A stretch of 11,494 bases of DNA from Actinomycetota bacterium (GCA_009702465.1 WLHY01000018.1:1-11494); one strand, 5' to 3'; counted from the stretch's first letter, positions 1 through 7,826 are shown. Numbers and translations: made by a program. The notes: a model not told the origin generated them from the sequence alone.

Positions 1-1119
1 CCCATGATGTGGGCGCCAGTTATTAACAACTTAATTGTCATCGCTCTGTTTGGTTGGTACTTGTTAAACCGGGATCAATTAAGTATTGGAAACATAACTA
101 CTGCCGATATTTACTGGCTTGGTGCTGGTACATCATTTGGCTACCTGGCCCAGGCGGCAATTTTACTTCCAGTGGTTTATCGCAGTGGTGTTCGATTGTC
201 ATTTAAATTTGATTTAAAAAATACCCAATTATTTAACTCAATTAAGTTAGCGGGCTGGTCCTTCTTATATGCATTAATTAGTCAGTTGTCGTATTTAGTA
301 ACAATTATTATTGCAACCAGCGCCGCAGTTGAAAGTGCAGCTAATGGTGTAACAACTGGTGTTGGCTACACCCCATACAGCAACGCTTATTTAATCCTCA
401 TTCTGCCTCACTCAATTATTACCGTATCGGTAATGACCGCATTGTTACCAAAGTTAGCTAACCTGGTAATTGATCAGAAGATCCCTGAGATAAAGAGTGA
501 GTTAAGTAATGCCATCAAGGTGGTCGGTGTATTTATTGTTCCAGCCTCATTAATCTTTTTGTTTTTTGGTCCATTGATTGCCCGCACCCTTTACTTTGGT
601 ATATCCGCCGATGATGCAAACTACCTTGGGTATACCTTGGCTGGTTTCGCACTTGGTTTGATCCCAGTAAGTATAAATTTGATACTTCTGCGTGGTTTAA
701 ACGCCTTTGAAAATCTTAAGGCGCAAGTAATTGGTAACTTTATTATGAATCTAATCTCAGTTTTATTATCAGTTGCGGCTGCTATTTATATTGAATCTAA
801 ATGGGTTGTGGTTGCAATGGCAGTTATCTTTACTGTTCACTACTTTATCGGTGTTGGTATTTCTTTTTACCTAATCAAAAAACATCAGATTAATCTAGCG
901 ATACCAGCTATTGCTTTTCACTACTTAAAATTAATCGCCATCTTTACCTTTGCAATTGCGCCATTATTCTTAATTCGCGACTCTTTGCCAGGCGGGAGTT
1001 TAATTCAGTTAATCCTGGTTTCAGCAATTAGTACCTTAATTTATTTAATTTTAGGCTTTGTATTTAAAGTTAAAGAGATCAAAAGTGCAATTATTTTAAT
1101 GAGCAGAGCGGTGAGGTAG
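1..1119 (+). CDS. murJ: Lipid II flippase MurJ (MviN family), C-terminal part, 5' end outside the window
   Basis: The reading frame is open from the first base, so the gene starts upstream; 372 codons and the stop are present. MurJ proteins are usually above 500 residues, so the first transmembrane helices are missing here. The family flips lipid II across the cytoplasmic membrane for peptidoglycan synthesis. The visible protein is almost entirely hydrophobic segments separated by short polar loops (roughly ten membrane helices). It has MurJ/MviN-like stretches such as WAPVINNLIVIALFGW at the start and LLRGLNAFENLKAQ before a late helix. The protein ends with the short basic tail SRAVR soon after the last helix, so it lacks the long cytoplasmic pseudokinase extension of mycobacterial MurJ. 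It lies 9 bp upstream of trxB, probably in one transcript. Family assignment rests on hydropathy, these motifs and the conserved neighbours; the MurJ substrate arginines of the N-terminal half cannot be checked. Confidence 0.9.
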   Translation, partial: PMMWAPVINNLIVIALFGWYLLNRDQLSIGNITTADIYWLGAGTSFGYLAQAAILLPVVYRSGVRLSFKFDLKNTQLFNSIKLAGWSFLYALISQLSYLVTIIIATSAAVESAANGVTTGVGYTPYSNAYLILILPHSIITVSVMTALLPKLANLVIDQKIPEIKSELSNAIKVVGVFIVPASLIFLFFGPLIARTLYFGISADDANYLGYTLAGFALGLIPVSINLILLRGLNAFENLKAQVIGNFIMNLISVLLSVAAAIYIESKWVVVAMAVIFTVHYFIGVGISFYLIKKHQINLAIPAIAFHYLKLIAIFTFAIAPLFLIRDSLPGGSLIQLILVSAISTLIYLILGFVFKVKEIKSAIILMSRAVR

Positions 1120-1128
1120 GATCAGATT

Positions 1129-2058
1129 ATGAGTGAAATTAATGAGGTAGTAATTGTTGGCAGCGGCCCGGCTGGCTACACCGCAGCGATCTATGCAGCA
1201 CGCGCCCAGTTAAAACCAATTATCTACGAGGGCTCAGTTACAGCTGGTGGTGCCTTGATGAATACCACCGAGGTAGAGAATTTTCCTGGTTTCCCAACTG
1301 GCGTAATGGGTCCTGAGTTAATGGAGTCGATGCGCAAGCAGGTTGAAAGATTTGATTGCAAAATTATTACCGATGATATTGTGTCGATGAAATTAAATGG
1401 TGAGATTAAAGAGGTAACTGATGGCTCTGGAAACACGGTAAAAGCCAAAGCAGTTATTTTAGCGATGGGCTCGGCGTATAAAGAGATTGGTTTACCAAAT
1501 GAGAAACGGTTATCTGGTCATGGTGTTTCATGGTGTGCCACCTGTGATGGATTTTTCTTCCGCGATCAAGTAATTGCAGTTGTGGGTGGTGGTGACTCTG
1601 CAATGGAGGAGGCTAGCTTCTTAACTAAGTTTGCGAGCAAGGTAGTTTTAATTCACCGACGCGATACCTTCCGCGCCTCAAAAATTATGATTGATCGAGT
1701 AAAAGCTAATCCAAAGATTGAACTGTTGATGAATCATGAAGTAATTGATGTGTTGGGTGAGAACAAGGTTGTTGGTTTGAAGGTTAAAAATACTGTTTCG
1801 GGTGAGGAGTCGGTTAAGGATTTCATTGGTTTATTTGTCGCCATCGGACATATTCCAAGAAGTGAGTTAATTGTTGGTCAGGTTGATTTAAATGCTGAAG
1901 GGTATGTAAATGTGGTTGGTCGTTCAACCAGTACAAATCTGCCAGGTGTTTTCGCTTGTGGTGATTTAGTAGATTTCACCTACCGCCAAGCAATTACCGC
2001 AGCTGGCTCAGGCTGTGCCGCCGCCTTGGATGCAGAGCGTTTTCTTTCTGGCCACTGA
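1129..2058 (+). CDS. trxB: Thioredoxin reductase (NADPH, flavoprotein)
   Basis: 309 residues, the normal size for low-molecular-weight thioredoxin reductase. It transfers electrons from NADPH through FAD and a redox disulfide to thioredoxin in the cytoplasm. The N-terminal FAD-binding [10 protein letters not shown] motif is at residues 11-20. The redox-active pair is C136-A-T-C139 in SWCATCDG. The NADPH-binding GGGDS motif is at 153-157, followed by HRRD at 176-179, and the C-terminal FAD motif FACGD lies near residue 275. The ATG is preceded by GAGG and TAGGA elements 7-12 bp upstream, which supports this start. The gene follows murJ by 9 bp and is followed by its substrate gene trxA 77 bp downstream, so the complete thioredoxin system is encoded together. 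All key residues are present. Confidence 0.97.
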   Translation: MSEINEVVIVGSGPAGYTAAIYAARAQLKPIIYEGSVTAGGALMNTTEVENFPGFPTGVMGPELMESMRKQVERFDCKIITDDIVSMKLNGEIKEVTDGSGNTVKAKAVILAMGSAYKEIGLPNEKRLSGHGVSWCATCDGFFFRDQVIAVVGGGDSAMEEASFLTKFASKVVLIHRRDTFRASKIMIDRVKANPKIELLMNHEVIDVLGENKVVGLKVKNTVSGEESVKDFIGLFVAIGHIPRSELIVGQVDLNAEGYVNVVGRSTSTNLPGVFACGDLVDFTYRQAITAAGSGCAAALDAERFLSGH

Positions 2059-2135
2059 TAAATCAAACAATTGGTGGGAATTAAAAGTAGAATCTAGGCA
2101 TTACATAAATATCAAGTAAATTTAAAGGAGAAGCA

Positions 2136-2459
2136 ATGGCAACCACAAAGGTAACTACCGCAGATTTTGATGCAGTTGTATTGAAGAGCACGACCCCAGT
2201 ACTAGTTGATTTCTGGGCAGAGTGGTGTGGCCCTTGCCGCGCAGTTGGTCCAATTCTGGAGGAGATCTCCAATGAACATGGCAGCAAAATCAAAATTGTT
2301 AAGTTAAATACCGATGAGGAACAAGCCATTGCGATGAAGTACGGCATCTCATCAATTCCGACTATGAATGTCTTTGTAAATGGCGAGGTAGTAAAAACTA
2401 TTGTTGGCGCTAAGCCAAAGCCAGCATTGTTAAAGGATTTAGAGAGCTTTATCAAGTAA
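2136..2459 (+). CDS. trxA: Thioredoxin
   Basis: 107 residues, the length of a single-domain thioredoxin. It is the cytoplasmic dithiol reductant recycled by TrxB. The active site is W30-C31-G-P-C34 within the usual FWAEWCGPC context, and the conserved cis-proline is P75 in SSIPTMNVF. There is no signal peptide or membrane segment. The start is well fixed by a strong ribosome binding site, AAAGGAG at 2124-2130, five bases before the ATG. The 77-bp gap after trxB could hold a separate promoter; a TAGAAT hexamer at 2088-2093 resembles a -10 box, but no suitably spaced -35 is visible, so I do not call one. The cwlM-like gene follows 30 bp downstream. Confidence 0.97.
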   Translation: MATTKVTTADFDAVVLKSTTPVLVDFWAEWCGPCRAVGPILEEISNEHGSKIKIVKLNTDEEQAIAMKYGISSIPTMNVFVNGEVVKTIVGAKPKPALLKDLESFIK

Positions 2460-2489
2460 TTTGCTTTACTAATCAAGGATGAATTACTT

Positions 2490-3620
2490 ATGAGCAAAGA
2501 TTTAACTCGGGGCGATCGCGGTGATGCGGTCGCCCTCTTCGTTAATATTTTAATTCGCCTTGGTTTTTTAAGTAAGCCCACCGATAACTTTGATGATGTA
2601 GTAGAAGAGGCGGTTAAGGCTTTTCAGCAAGAGCGTGGCTTAAAGGTTACTGGTGTTGTCGATCAGGTAAGTGCTCGTGCGTTAGAAGAGGCTAGATATA
2701 AATTAGGTGATCGTGTACTTGCTTTAAATTCCACTGCATTAATGCATGGTGATGATGTAAGTAATTTGCAATCTCGATTAGTTGAGATGGGATTTAATTG
2801 CGGAAAGATTGATGGTGTTTACGGTTTACTAACAGAGTCGGCGGTTAAAGAGTTTCAAAAATCAGTTGGTGTTGCAGTCGATGGCAAATGTGGTCCTGGA
2901 ACTTTGATCGCCTTAATGCGATTGGTAAAGACGGTATCTGGTGGTGCACCCAGTGCGCTTCGGGAAAGTACAAAACATGCAGTTCGCAGTCCTGCTTTAG
3001 CAAATAAAATTATTGTGATTGACCCAAGTTGGGGTGGTGAGTTTAAAGGTGAGGTTGCAAATGGAGTTATCGAGTCAGAGCTAGTCTTTGATATCGCTCA
3101 ACGGTTAGAGGGAAGATTATTAGCTTTGGGTGTAACAGTTCTTTTAACCCGCAGCGCTAAAAACTCACCACTTGAAAATCAACGAATTGAGTTAGCAAAC
3201 TCAGTTAACGCTGATTTATTTATTGCCTTAAAGGTAGATAGCAGCACTAATCCAAAGGCTAATGGGGTTGCAACTTATTACTATGGCCGAGATGTTCAAG
3301 GAGTTCACTCTGTTGTTGGCGAGCGATTTGCTACCTTAATTCAAAGAGAGATTTGTGCTCGTACCGATCTATTAAATTGTCGAACCCATGGCAAAAGTTG
3401 GGATATTTTGCGATTAACAAAGGCACCTGCAGTCCGCATCGATCTTGGCTATCTTTCAAATCCAGGGGATGCAAAACGTTTAAGTGACCCACAATTTCGT
3501 GATTCATTGGTAGAAGCGATTTTGGTAGCGATTCAACGGCTTTACTTATCAGCTGAGGATGATGCAAAGACTGGCACCTTGCGGCTCTCTGATTTACGTC
3601 GTGCGGGATTGCGCAATTAA
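2490..3620 (+). CDS. cwlM: CwlM-like peptidoglycan synthesis regulator: two peptidoglycan-binding domains plus degenerate amidase_3 domain
   Basis: 376 residues, no signal peptide, so probably cytoplasmic. Two peptidoglycan-binding (PG_binding_1) repeats lie at about 5-70 (AVKAFQQERGLKVTGVVD) and 80-145 (AVKEFQKSVGVAVDG). They are followed by an N-acetylmuramoyl-L-alanine amidase fold at about 172-352. The amidase zinc site is broken. The family DPGHGG motif reads DPSWGG with W181 in place of histidine. The second histidine, in the FISIHAN-type strand, is K248 (FIALKVD). The catalytic glutamate before the GxLSN motif is D318 (RIDLGYLSN). Only the middle ligand, E195, remains. This matches the published behaviour of mycobacterial CwlM, a non-enzymatic activator of MurA controlled by PknB phosphorylation. 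The tail TGTLRLSDLRR offers T361 and T363 as candidate phosphosites (inference). AAGGA at 2475-2479 is a ribosome binding site at somewhat long spacing (10 bases). The synteny trxB-trxA-cwlM supports the name. Confidence 0.88.
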   Translation: MSKDLTRGDRGDAVALFVNILIRLGFLSKPTDNFDDVVEEAVKAFQQERGLKVTGVVDQVSARALEEARYKLGDRVLALNSTALMHGDDVSNLQSRLVEMGFNCGKIDGVYGLLTESAVKEFQKSVGVAVDGKCGPGTLIALMRLVKTVSGGAPSALRESTKHAVRSPALANKIIVIDPSWGGEFKGEVANGVIESELVFDIAQRLEGRLLALGVTVLLTRSAKNSPLENQRIELANSVNADLFIALKVDSSTNPKANGVATYYYGRDVQGVHSVVGERFATLIQREICARTDLLNCRTHGKSWDILRLTKAPAVRIDLGYLSNPGDAKRLSDPQFRDSLVEAILVAIQRLYLSAEDDAKTGTLRLSDLRRAGLRN

Positions 3621-3657
3621 TTAACGGTATTGGCCATTGCTGTGGCAGAGTTTGTTT

Positions 3658-4911
3658 ATGAAAAATGAGCCAGCACGAGTTAGAACCGGGTTACCTGAGA
3701 ATTTAACCCAGCGCTTTGCTCATCGCGCCGCTCATATGAAGCCCAGCGAGATCCGCTCATTATTTGCAGTCGCCTCCCGACCAGAGATCGTCTCCTTAGC
3801 TGGTGGCATGCCAAATCTTTCCGCGTTACCAATGGAGATGATGGCATCGGTTGTTCAAAAATTAATTTTAGATAATGGCTCTGAAGCGTTGCAGTACGGC
3901 AGTGGCCAGGGCCATCCAAGATTACGTGAGCAGATTTGCGACATGATGGCGCTAGAAGGAATCAAGGCACATCCAGATGATGTAATTGTTACAACTGGTT
4001 CACAACAAGCACTTGATTTAATCTCTCGAATTTTTATTGATCCTAATGATGTAGTTCTAGTTGAAGCTCCTTCATATGTCGGAGCGCTTGGTACCTTCCG
4101 CCAATATGAAGCACAGGTAGTTCATGTTGCGATGGATGATAATGGTTTGATTCCAGATGCTCTTCGGGAAGCGATTACCGCAACTCGCGCAGCTGGTCGC
4201 AAAATTAAGTTTTTGTATTTAATTCCAAATTACCAAAACCCAGCTGGTGTATTGCTGCCAGCTGAACGCAGAACTGAAATTTTAGAGATCTGTCGGGAAG
4301 AGAAGATCTTTGTAGTTGAGGATAATCCTTATGGTTTGTTGGGATTTGATAAGCCATCACCAAATGCTATGCGGGCAGAGGATTCAGAGAATGTAATTTA
4401 CTTAGGCTCATTCTCAAAAACTATTGCACCTGGTTTTAGAATTGGCTGGGCGCTAGTTCCACAAGCCTTAAAGGAGAAGTTAGTAATCGCATCTGAGTCT
4501 TCAATTTTATGTCCATCAAACTTTACTCAACTAGCCATCTCTAGCTACCTTGCTGATCAACCATGGCGAGATCAGATCGCCTCCTTTGCTAAGTTGTATA
4601 AGGTTCGCCGCGATGCCGCTCTTGAATCTTTAGATAAGTACTTTCCAAAAAATGCTACCTGGACAAAGCCGGCGGGTGGTTTTTATATTTGGGTAACACT
4701 TCCACCTGAAATTGATACAAATGCATTGGTGCCAAAGGCGATTGTGGCGAAGGTGGCTTATGTGCCAGGAACCGCTTTTTACGCCGATGGTTTTGGTTCA
4801 TGGTCACTGCGACTTTCCTACTGCCACCCAACACCTGAGCGCATCAGAGAAGGAATTAAAGCTTTAGGTGGGGTAATTAAAAATGAGATGGAACAGCGTT
4901 CAATTAATTAA
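3658..4911 (+). CDS. PLP-dependent aminotransferase, class I/II fold (MocR/2-aminoadipate-transaminase-like)
   Basis: 417 residues from the ATG at 3658. Family features run in order: SLAGGMPN near the N terminus, TTGSQQALDLISRIF for the cofactor phosphate site, YLIPNYQNPAG with the PLP-contacting asparagine, VVEDNPYG with the PLP-N1 aspartate, YLGSFSKTIAPGFRIGW with Schiff-base lysine K254, and a C-terminal LRLSYC with the carboxylate-binding arginine. This pattern is typical of stand-alone relatives of the MocR aminotransferase domain, such as LysN 2-aminoadipate transaminases and broad-specificity aromatic or branched-chain aminotransferases. The substrate cannot be read from sequence. There is no N-terminal winged-helix domain, so it is an enzyme rather than a MocR regulator. 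The start is uncertain: a TTG at 3637 adds seven residues, an ATG at 3736 would remove 26, and none has a strong ribosome binding site. It follows cwlM by 37 bp and overlaps parB tail to tail by 8 bp. A similar aminotransferase next to parB is, from memory, seen in other Actinobacteria. Confidence 0.88.
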   Translation: MKNEPARVRTGLPENLTQRFAHRAAHMKPSEIRSLFAVASRPEIVSLAGGMPNLSALPMEMMASVVQKLILDNGSEALQYGSGQGHPRLREQICDMMALEGIKAHPDDVIVTTGSQQALDLISRIFIDPNDVVLVEAPSYVGALGTFRQYEAQVVHVAMDDNGLIPDALREAITATRAAGRKIKFLYLIPNYQNPAGVLLPAERRTEILEICREEKIFVVEDNPYGLLGFDKPSPNAMRAEDSENVIYLGSFSKTIAPGFRIGWALVPQALKEKLVIASESSILCPSNFTQLAISSYLADQPWRDQIASFAKLYKVRRDAALESLDKYFPKNATWTKPAGGFYIWVTLPPEIDTNALVPKAIVAKVAYVPGTAFYADGFGSWSLRLSYCHPTPERIREGIKALGGVIKNEMEQRSIN

Positions 4912-5782
4912 TAAGTTTTGTAATTCGCTCTAAATCTTCAACAGTTGCAAACTCAATCACAATCTTTCCTTTTTTCTTACCTAACTCAACACTTACTCGG
5001 GTATCTAAGGCATCTGATAATTGATCGCCAATCTCCTTCAATCTAGGTGCCAGTAATTTGCCCCGTTTTACTGTGCCACCTTTGATTTTGGCACCTCCGG
5101 TAGCAACAATCTCCTCAACCGCTCGAACAGTTAAACCTTCAGCAACAATCCGATTTGCTAGCGCCTCAATCTCTTTTTCATCACTTAGTGACAAGAGTGC
5201 GCGGGCATGTCCTGCCGTTAATACACCAGCTGCTACTCGACGCTGTACCGATGCTGGCAGATTTAACAATCTCATAGTGTTGGTAATTGCTGGGCGAGAT
5301 TTTCCTAATCGATCCGCTAACTCATCATGGGTATAACCAAAATCATTTAATAACTGTTGGTACGCCGCACCCTCTTCAAGTGGGTTTAGTTGGCTGCGAT
5401 GAATATTTTCAACTAAAGCTTCACGCAGTAATTGATTATCTGGAGTTTGCCGAATAATTACTGGAATAGATTTTAAGCCGGCAAGTTTTGAGGCGCGGTA
5501 TCTGCGCTCTCCCATAATTAATTGATACTTACCATTACCAATAGATCTAACAACTGGTGGTTGTAGTAATCCAACCTCTTTAATTGAGGCGGCTAGCTCA
5601 TTTAATTGTTGCTCATCAAAAACTGTTCTTGGTTGTTTTGGATTTGGTGAGATTAAATTAATATCTACTTCATTACGGTCTGCAACAACTACACCGCTGG
5701 CAGTAGTAATTTCTGCTGGAATAACTGAGTTTGGAATTAATGCATCTAAGCCGCGACCTAAGCCACCTTTACGTGTAGACAT
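4904..5782 (-). CDS. parB: Chromosome partitioning protein ParB (CTPase clamp, parS-binding)
   Basis: 292 residues. ParB loads at parS, switches to a sliding clamp using CTP, recruits SMC and stimulates ParA to segregate the origin. The N-terminal GLGRGLDAL at 7-15 is the usual ParA-contact motif. The CTP-binding N-domain contains GERRYRAS at 91-98 and ENIHRSQLNPLEE at 125-137. The helix-turn-helix that reads parS is at about 151-172 (THDELADRLGKSRPAITNTMRLL), with the following AGHARALL at 190-197. The C-terminal dimerisation domain ends KGKIVIEFATVEDLERI. Its ATG directly abuts the parA stop (TAA-ATG), so translation is probably coupled. Its final codons overlap the convergent aminotransferase gene. 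Two parS sites that it should bind are within 2.5 kb. Confidence 0.97.
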   Translation of the reverse strand: MSTRKGGLGRGLDALIPNSVIPAEITTASGVVVADRNEVDINLISPNPKQPRTVFDEQQLNELAASIKEVGLLQPPVVRSIGNGKYQLIMGERRYRASKLAGLKSIPVIIRQTPDNQLLREALVENIHRSQLNPLEEGAAYQQLLNDFGYTHDELADRLGKSRPAITNTMRLLNLPASVQRRVAAGVLTAGHARALLSLSDEKEIEALANRIVAEGLTVRAVEEIVATGGAKIKGGTVKRGKLLAPRLKEIGDQLSDALDTRVSVELGKKKGKIVIEFATVEDLERITKLIN

Positions 5783-6706
5783 TTATGATGCGCTCTCATT
5801 TGTAAGTTTTGGATTTAAATTATTAATTGGTGCGCCGCCTCGATTTGCGATCTCTCGAGCGACACTTAAATAAGCAATTGCGCCAGGAGATGCTGCGTCA
5901 TATGTCATTACTGTTTGTCCATATGATGGTGCCTCTGAAACTCGCACCGCTCTTGGTATTGGAATATCAATTAACTCACGTGGAAAATGTTTTTTAACAT
6001 TATCTGCAACATCACTTGCTAATCTAGTTCTGCTATCAAACATTGTTAAAACAATTGTGGTTAATGAGATCTTTGGATTTAATCGCTTTTGTACCTCATT
6101 TAAAGTTTCAAGCAGTAATGACAAACCCTCTAGTGAGTAGTACTCGCATTGAATTGGAACTAAGACCTCATCCGCTGCAGCTAATGCATTAATTGTTAAC
6201 AGACCAAGGGATGGTGGGCAATCAATAAATACATAATCAAATCTTTGGCCGGCAGATTGTCTTGCCTCTAAGAAATTTAATAATGAACTCTTTAATCTAA
6301 ACTCTCGAGCAACCGCTGGTACCAATAAAATTTCAGCACCCGCTAACTCACTATTTGCTGGGATCGCCTCTAGGTGGGGAAAGCCAGAAACCTTTATCGC
6401 GACCTGCTCCATTGCGAGGTCATTAATTAAAACCTCATACATTCCGGCGGAGTTTGCACGATCGATACCAAAGGCGGTTGATGCATTTCCTTGTGGATCT
6501 AGATCGACAACTAAAACCTTTAACCCACCCATAGCCAAGGCGGCAGCTAGATTGACCGCGGTGGTGGTTTTTCCAACCCCACCCTTTTGGTTGGCGATGG
6601 TAAAGATTCGTGTTTTTAGGGGAGCGACCATCGGCTCCTTTAATCTGCGGACACCAATAACCGGCTTTGCTGGCGCTGTTTCCCGTGAAACATTTTCGGT
6701 GCTCAT
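5783..6706 (-). CDS. parA: Chromosome partitioning ATPase ParA (Soj)
   Basis: 307 residues with a roughly 30-residue N-terminal extension before the ATPase core. ParA is a deviant Walker ATPase that dimerises on the nucleoid with ATP and moves ParB-parS complexes. The deviant Walker A motif KGGVGKTT is at 41-48 with the signature lysine K41. DLDPQGNAS at 68-76 and the Walker B segment DCPPSLG at 162-168 are intact. The early codons for residues 5-10 (NVSRET) are written in a near-perfect parS sequence, a hallmark of actinobacterial parA genes, which also supports this ATG. There is only 9 bp after the rsmG stop and no clear Shine-Dalgarno sequence, so initiation may depend on coupling to rsmG. 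parB follows with no spacer. Confidence 0.97.
   Translation of the reverse strand: MSTENVSRETAPAKPVIGVRRLKEPMVAPLKTRIFTIANQKGGVGKTTTAVNLAAALAMGGLKVLVVDLDPQGNASTAFGIDRANSAGMYEVLINDLAMEQVAIKVSGFPHLEAIPANSELAGAEILLVPAVAREFRLKSSLLNFLEARQSAGQRFDYVFIDCPPSLGLLTINALAAADEVLVPIQCEYYSLEGLSLLLETLNEVQKRLNPKISLTTIVLTMFDSRTRLASDVADNVKKHFPRELIDIPIPRAVRVSEAPSYGQTVMTYDAASPGAIAYLSVAREIANRGGAPINNLNPKLTNESAS
6677..6692. promoter_or_regulatory. parS: parS centromere site inside the 5' end of parA
   Basis: TGTTTCCCGTGAAACA matches the bacterial parS consensus TGTTTCACGTGAAACA at 15 of 16 positions; the only difference is A to C at position 7. It is read in parA codons 5-10 as the peptide NVSRET. ParB binding here would nucleate the partition complex close to oriC. 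The coding constraint and the palindrome coexist, so selection for the site inside the gene is likely. Confidence 0.9.
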
Positions 6707-6715
6707 GGGCGGAAG

Positions 6716-7312
6716 TTAAGCACCTTTTTTGACTTGAATGACCCTGGCAATCGGTAGGTTGGGGAGGGAAATCTCATGTAATTGGGCGGTTGCACCTTTT
6801 TTGAGGGTAGTTGCCAGGATTTCATCCGCTGCCGACTCCCCCTTCATAGCCATTAATGAGCCGCTCTTGGGAATCATGTGCCAGGAGATGTTGATTAACT
6901 TCTCGAGTGGAGCGACCGCCCTGGCGGTAACTACCTCAAACTGCTTTTTAACTCGCTCCGCCCGACCTCTTATTACCTCAATATCTAAGCCAAGCTCGGC
7001 GACAATCTCATTTAAAAAATCAACCCTGCGTTGCAGAGGTTCAACCAGGCTTACCTTTAGATCTGGTCGGGCTAATGCGATCACAACACCTGGTAGGCCA
7101 GCGCCAGAGCCAATATCTGCCACCCGTACCCTTTGTGGAATGATTGTGGTGATTGGGATGCAGTTAGCGATATGGCGCTCCCAGATCCGATCCCCCTCTT
7201 TTGGGCCGATCAACCCCCGTTCAATTCCAGCCCCCGCCAAAAATTGGGCGTACCGCTGGATCTGATCCTCTCGGCCTTTAAAGTAGGCGAGAAGCTCTGG
7301 GGTGGGTTTCAC
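6716..7312 (-). CDS. rsmG: 16S rRNA (guanine-527-N7) methyltransferase RsmG (GidB)
   Basis: 198 residues, somewhat short but complete. RsmG methylates G527 of 16S rRNA using S-adenosylmethionine; loss gives low-level streptomycin resistance in several bacteria. The family start region GLIGPKEGDRIWERHIANC is at 33-51. The SAM-binding loop DIGSGAGLPGVVIA is at 66-79, the acidic residue E91 ends the next strand (SLVEPLQRRVDFL), and VTARAVAPL follows near 130. The start is a GTG lying inside a parS palindrome, 13 bp after the jag stop, with no Shine-Dalgarno sequence and no better start nearby. The length upstream of GLIGP (about 33 residues) is reasonable for the family. It sits in the conserved order jag-rsmG-parA-parB. 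The mRNA around the start can fold on the palindrome, which might affect initiation (inference). Confidence 0.95.
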   Translation of the reverse strand: MKPTPELLAYFKGREDQIQRYAQFLAGAGIERGLIGPKEGDRIWERHIANCIPITTIIPQRVRVADIGSGAGLPGVVIALARPDLKVSLVEPLQRRVDFLNEIVAELGLDIEVIRGRAERVKKQFEVVTARAVAPLEKLINISWHMIPKSGSLMAMKGESAADEILATTLKKGATAQLHEISLPNLPIARVIQVKKGA

Positions 7313-7319
7313 GTGAAAC
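7306..7319. promoter_or_regulatory. parS: parS centromere site overlapping the rsmG start codon
   Basis: GTTTCACGTGAAAC is a perfect 14-bp palindrome identical to the core of the parS consensus; only the two outermost consensus bases differ (G and T instead of T and A). It spans the junction between jag and rsmG, and the central GTG on the minus strand is the rsmG start codon. It lies about 630 bp from the second site in parA. Confidence 0.92.
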
Positions 7320-7325
7320 TTAAAT

Positions 7326-7826
7326 TTAAGCTGGAAGAACTACAACACAGCGATCTGGATCTTCACCCTCAGATTCGCTAGTAAGCCCAATCTCTTGAAT
7401 AGTGTCATGGACAACCTTTCGTTCAAAGGCATTCATTGGCCGTAGCTTCACAGATTCACCGGTGGATTTAACCTCCTCGGCGACCTCCTTTGCCAGTTTC
7501 GCTAATTCCTCTTTTTTATCGCTGCGGAAGCCATCAATATCAAGCATTAAGCGGCTGCGCTCACCTAGGGAGGTTTGAACAGCTAGGCGGGTTAACTCTT
7601 GAAGAGCATCCAAGACCTCTCCACGGGCACCAACTAGGTGGTTTAACTTTCCACCAGCGATAGCTAAAGCGGCACGATCATTCTCAACATCAATATCAAT
7701 ATCTCCATCAAGATCGGCGATATCTAGCAGCCCCTCAAGGTAATCAGCTGCGACATCCCCCTCCTCCTCAAGTCTTGCGACTAGAGACTTCTTCTCAACT
7801 ACCTTCTCTTCAACCTTTTCGCTCAT
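7326..7826 (-). CDS. jag: Jag/KhpB RNA-binding protein (KH and R3H domains)
   Basis: 166 residues. The first 25 are highly charged (lysine and glutamate rich). A Jag-type KH domain spans about 27-96 with the loop GGKLNHLVGARG at 58-69 in place of the usual GxxGxxG-like turn. An R3H domain spans about 100-166, with R129, the ERKVVHD helix ending at H140, and the closing segment SEGEDPDRCVVVLP. Homologues (Jag, KhpB, EloR) bind RNA and are linked to cell elongation and to the neighbouring yidC, but the precise targets here are unknown. The start is supported by TTGGAG about five bases before the ATG (GGAG at 7832-7835 on the opposite strand). It lies 55 bp after yidC with no visible terminator between, and 13 bp before rsmG. 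Confidence 0.94.
   Translation of the reverse strand: MSEKVEEKVVEKKSLVARLEEEGDVAADYLEGLLDIADLDGDIDIDVENDRAALAIAGGKLNHLVGARGEVLDALQELTRLAVQTSLGERSRLMLDIDGFRSDKKEELAKLAKEVAEEVKSTGESVKLRPMNAFERKVVHDTIQEIGLTSESEGEDPDRCVVVLPA

Noticed and set aside
1526..1541. TGTTTCATGGTGTGCC in trxB as a parS site
   Set aside because: Only the first half matches; the second half of the palindrome is absent.
2071..2100. Separate trxA promoter (TTGGTG with TAGAAT or TAGGCA)
   Set aside because: TAGAAT is only 11 bp from TTGGTG, and TAGGCA at a better distance is a poor -10 match.
2081..2581. Long minus-strand open frame (166 codons) across trxA
   Set aside because: It runs antisense through trxA, whose active-site motif and ribosome binding site are clear; the antisense translation has no recognisable domain.
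6738..7265. Plus-strand open frame (175 codons) opposite rsmG
   Set aside because: Shadow of the rsmG codons; rsmG has the full SAM-binding motif and conserved synteny.
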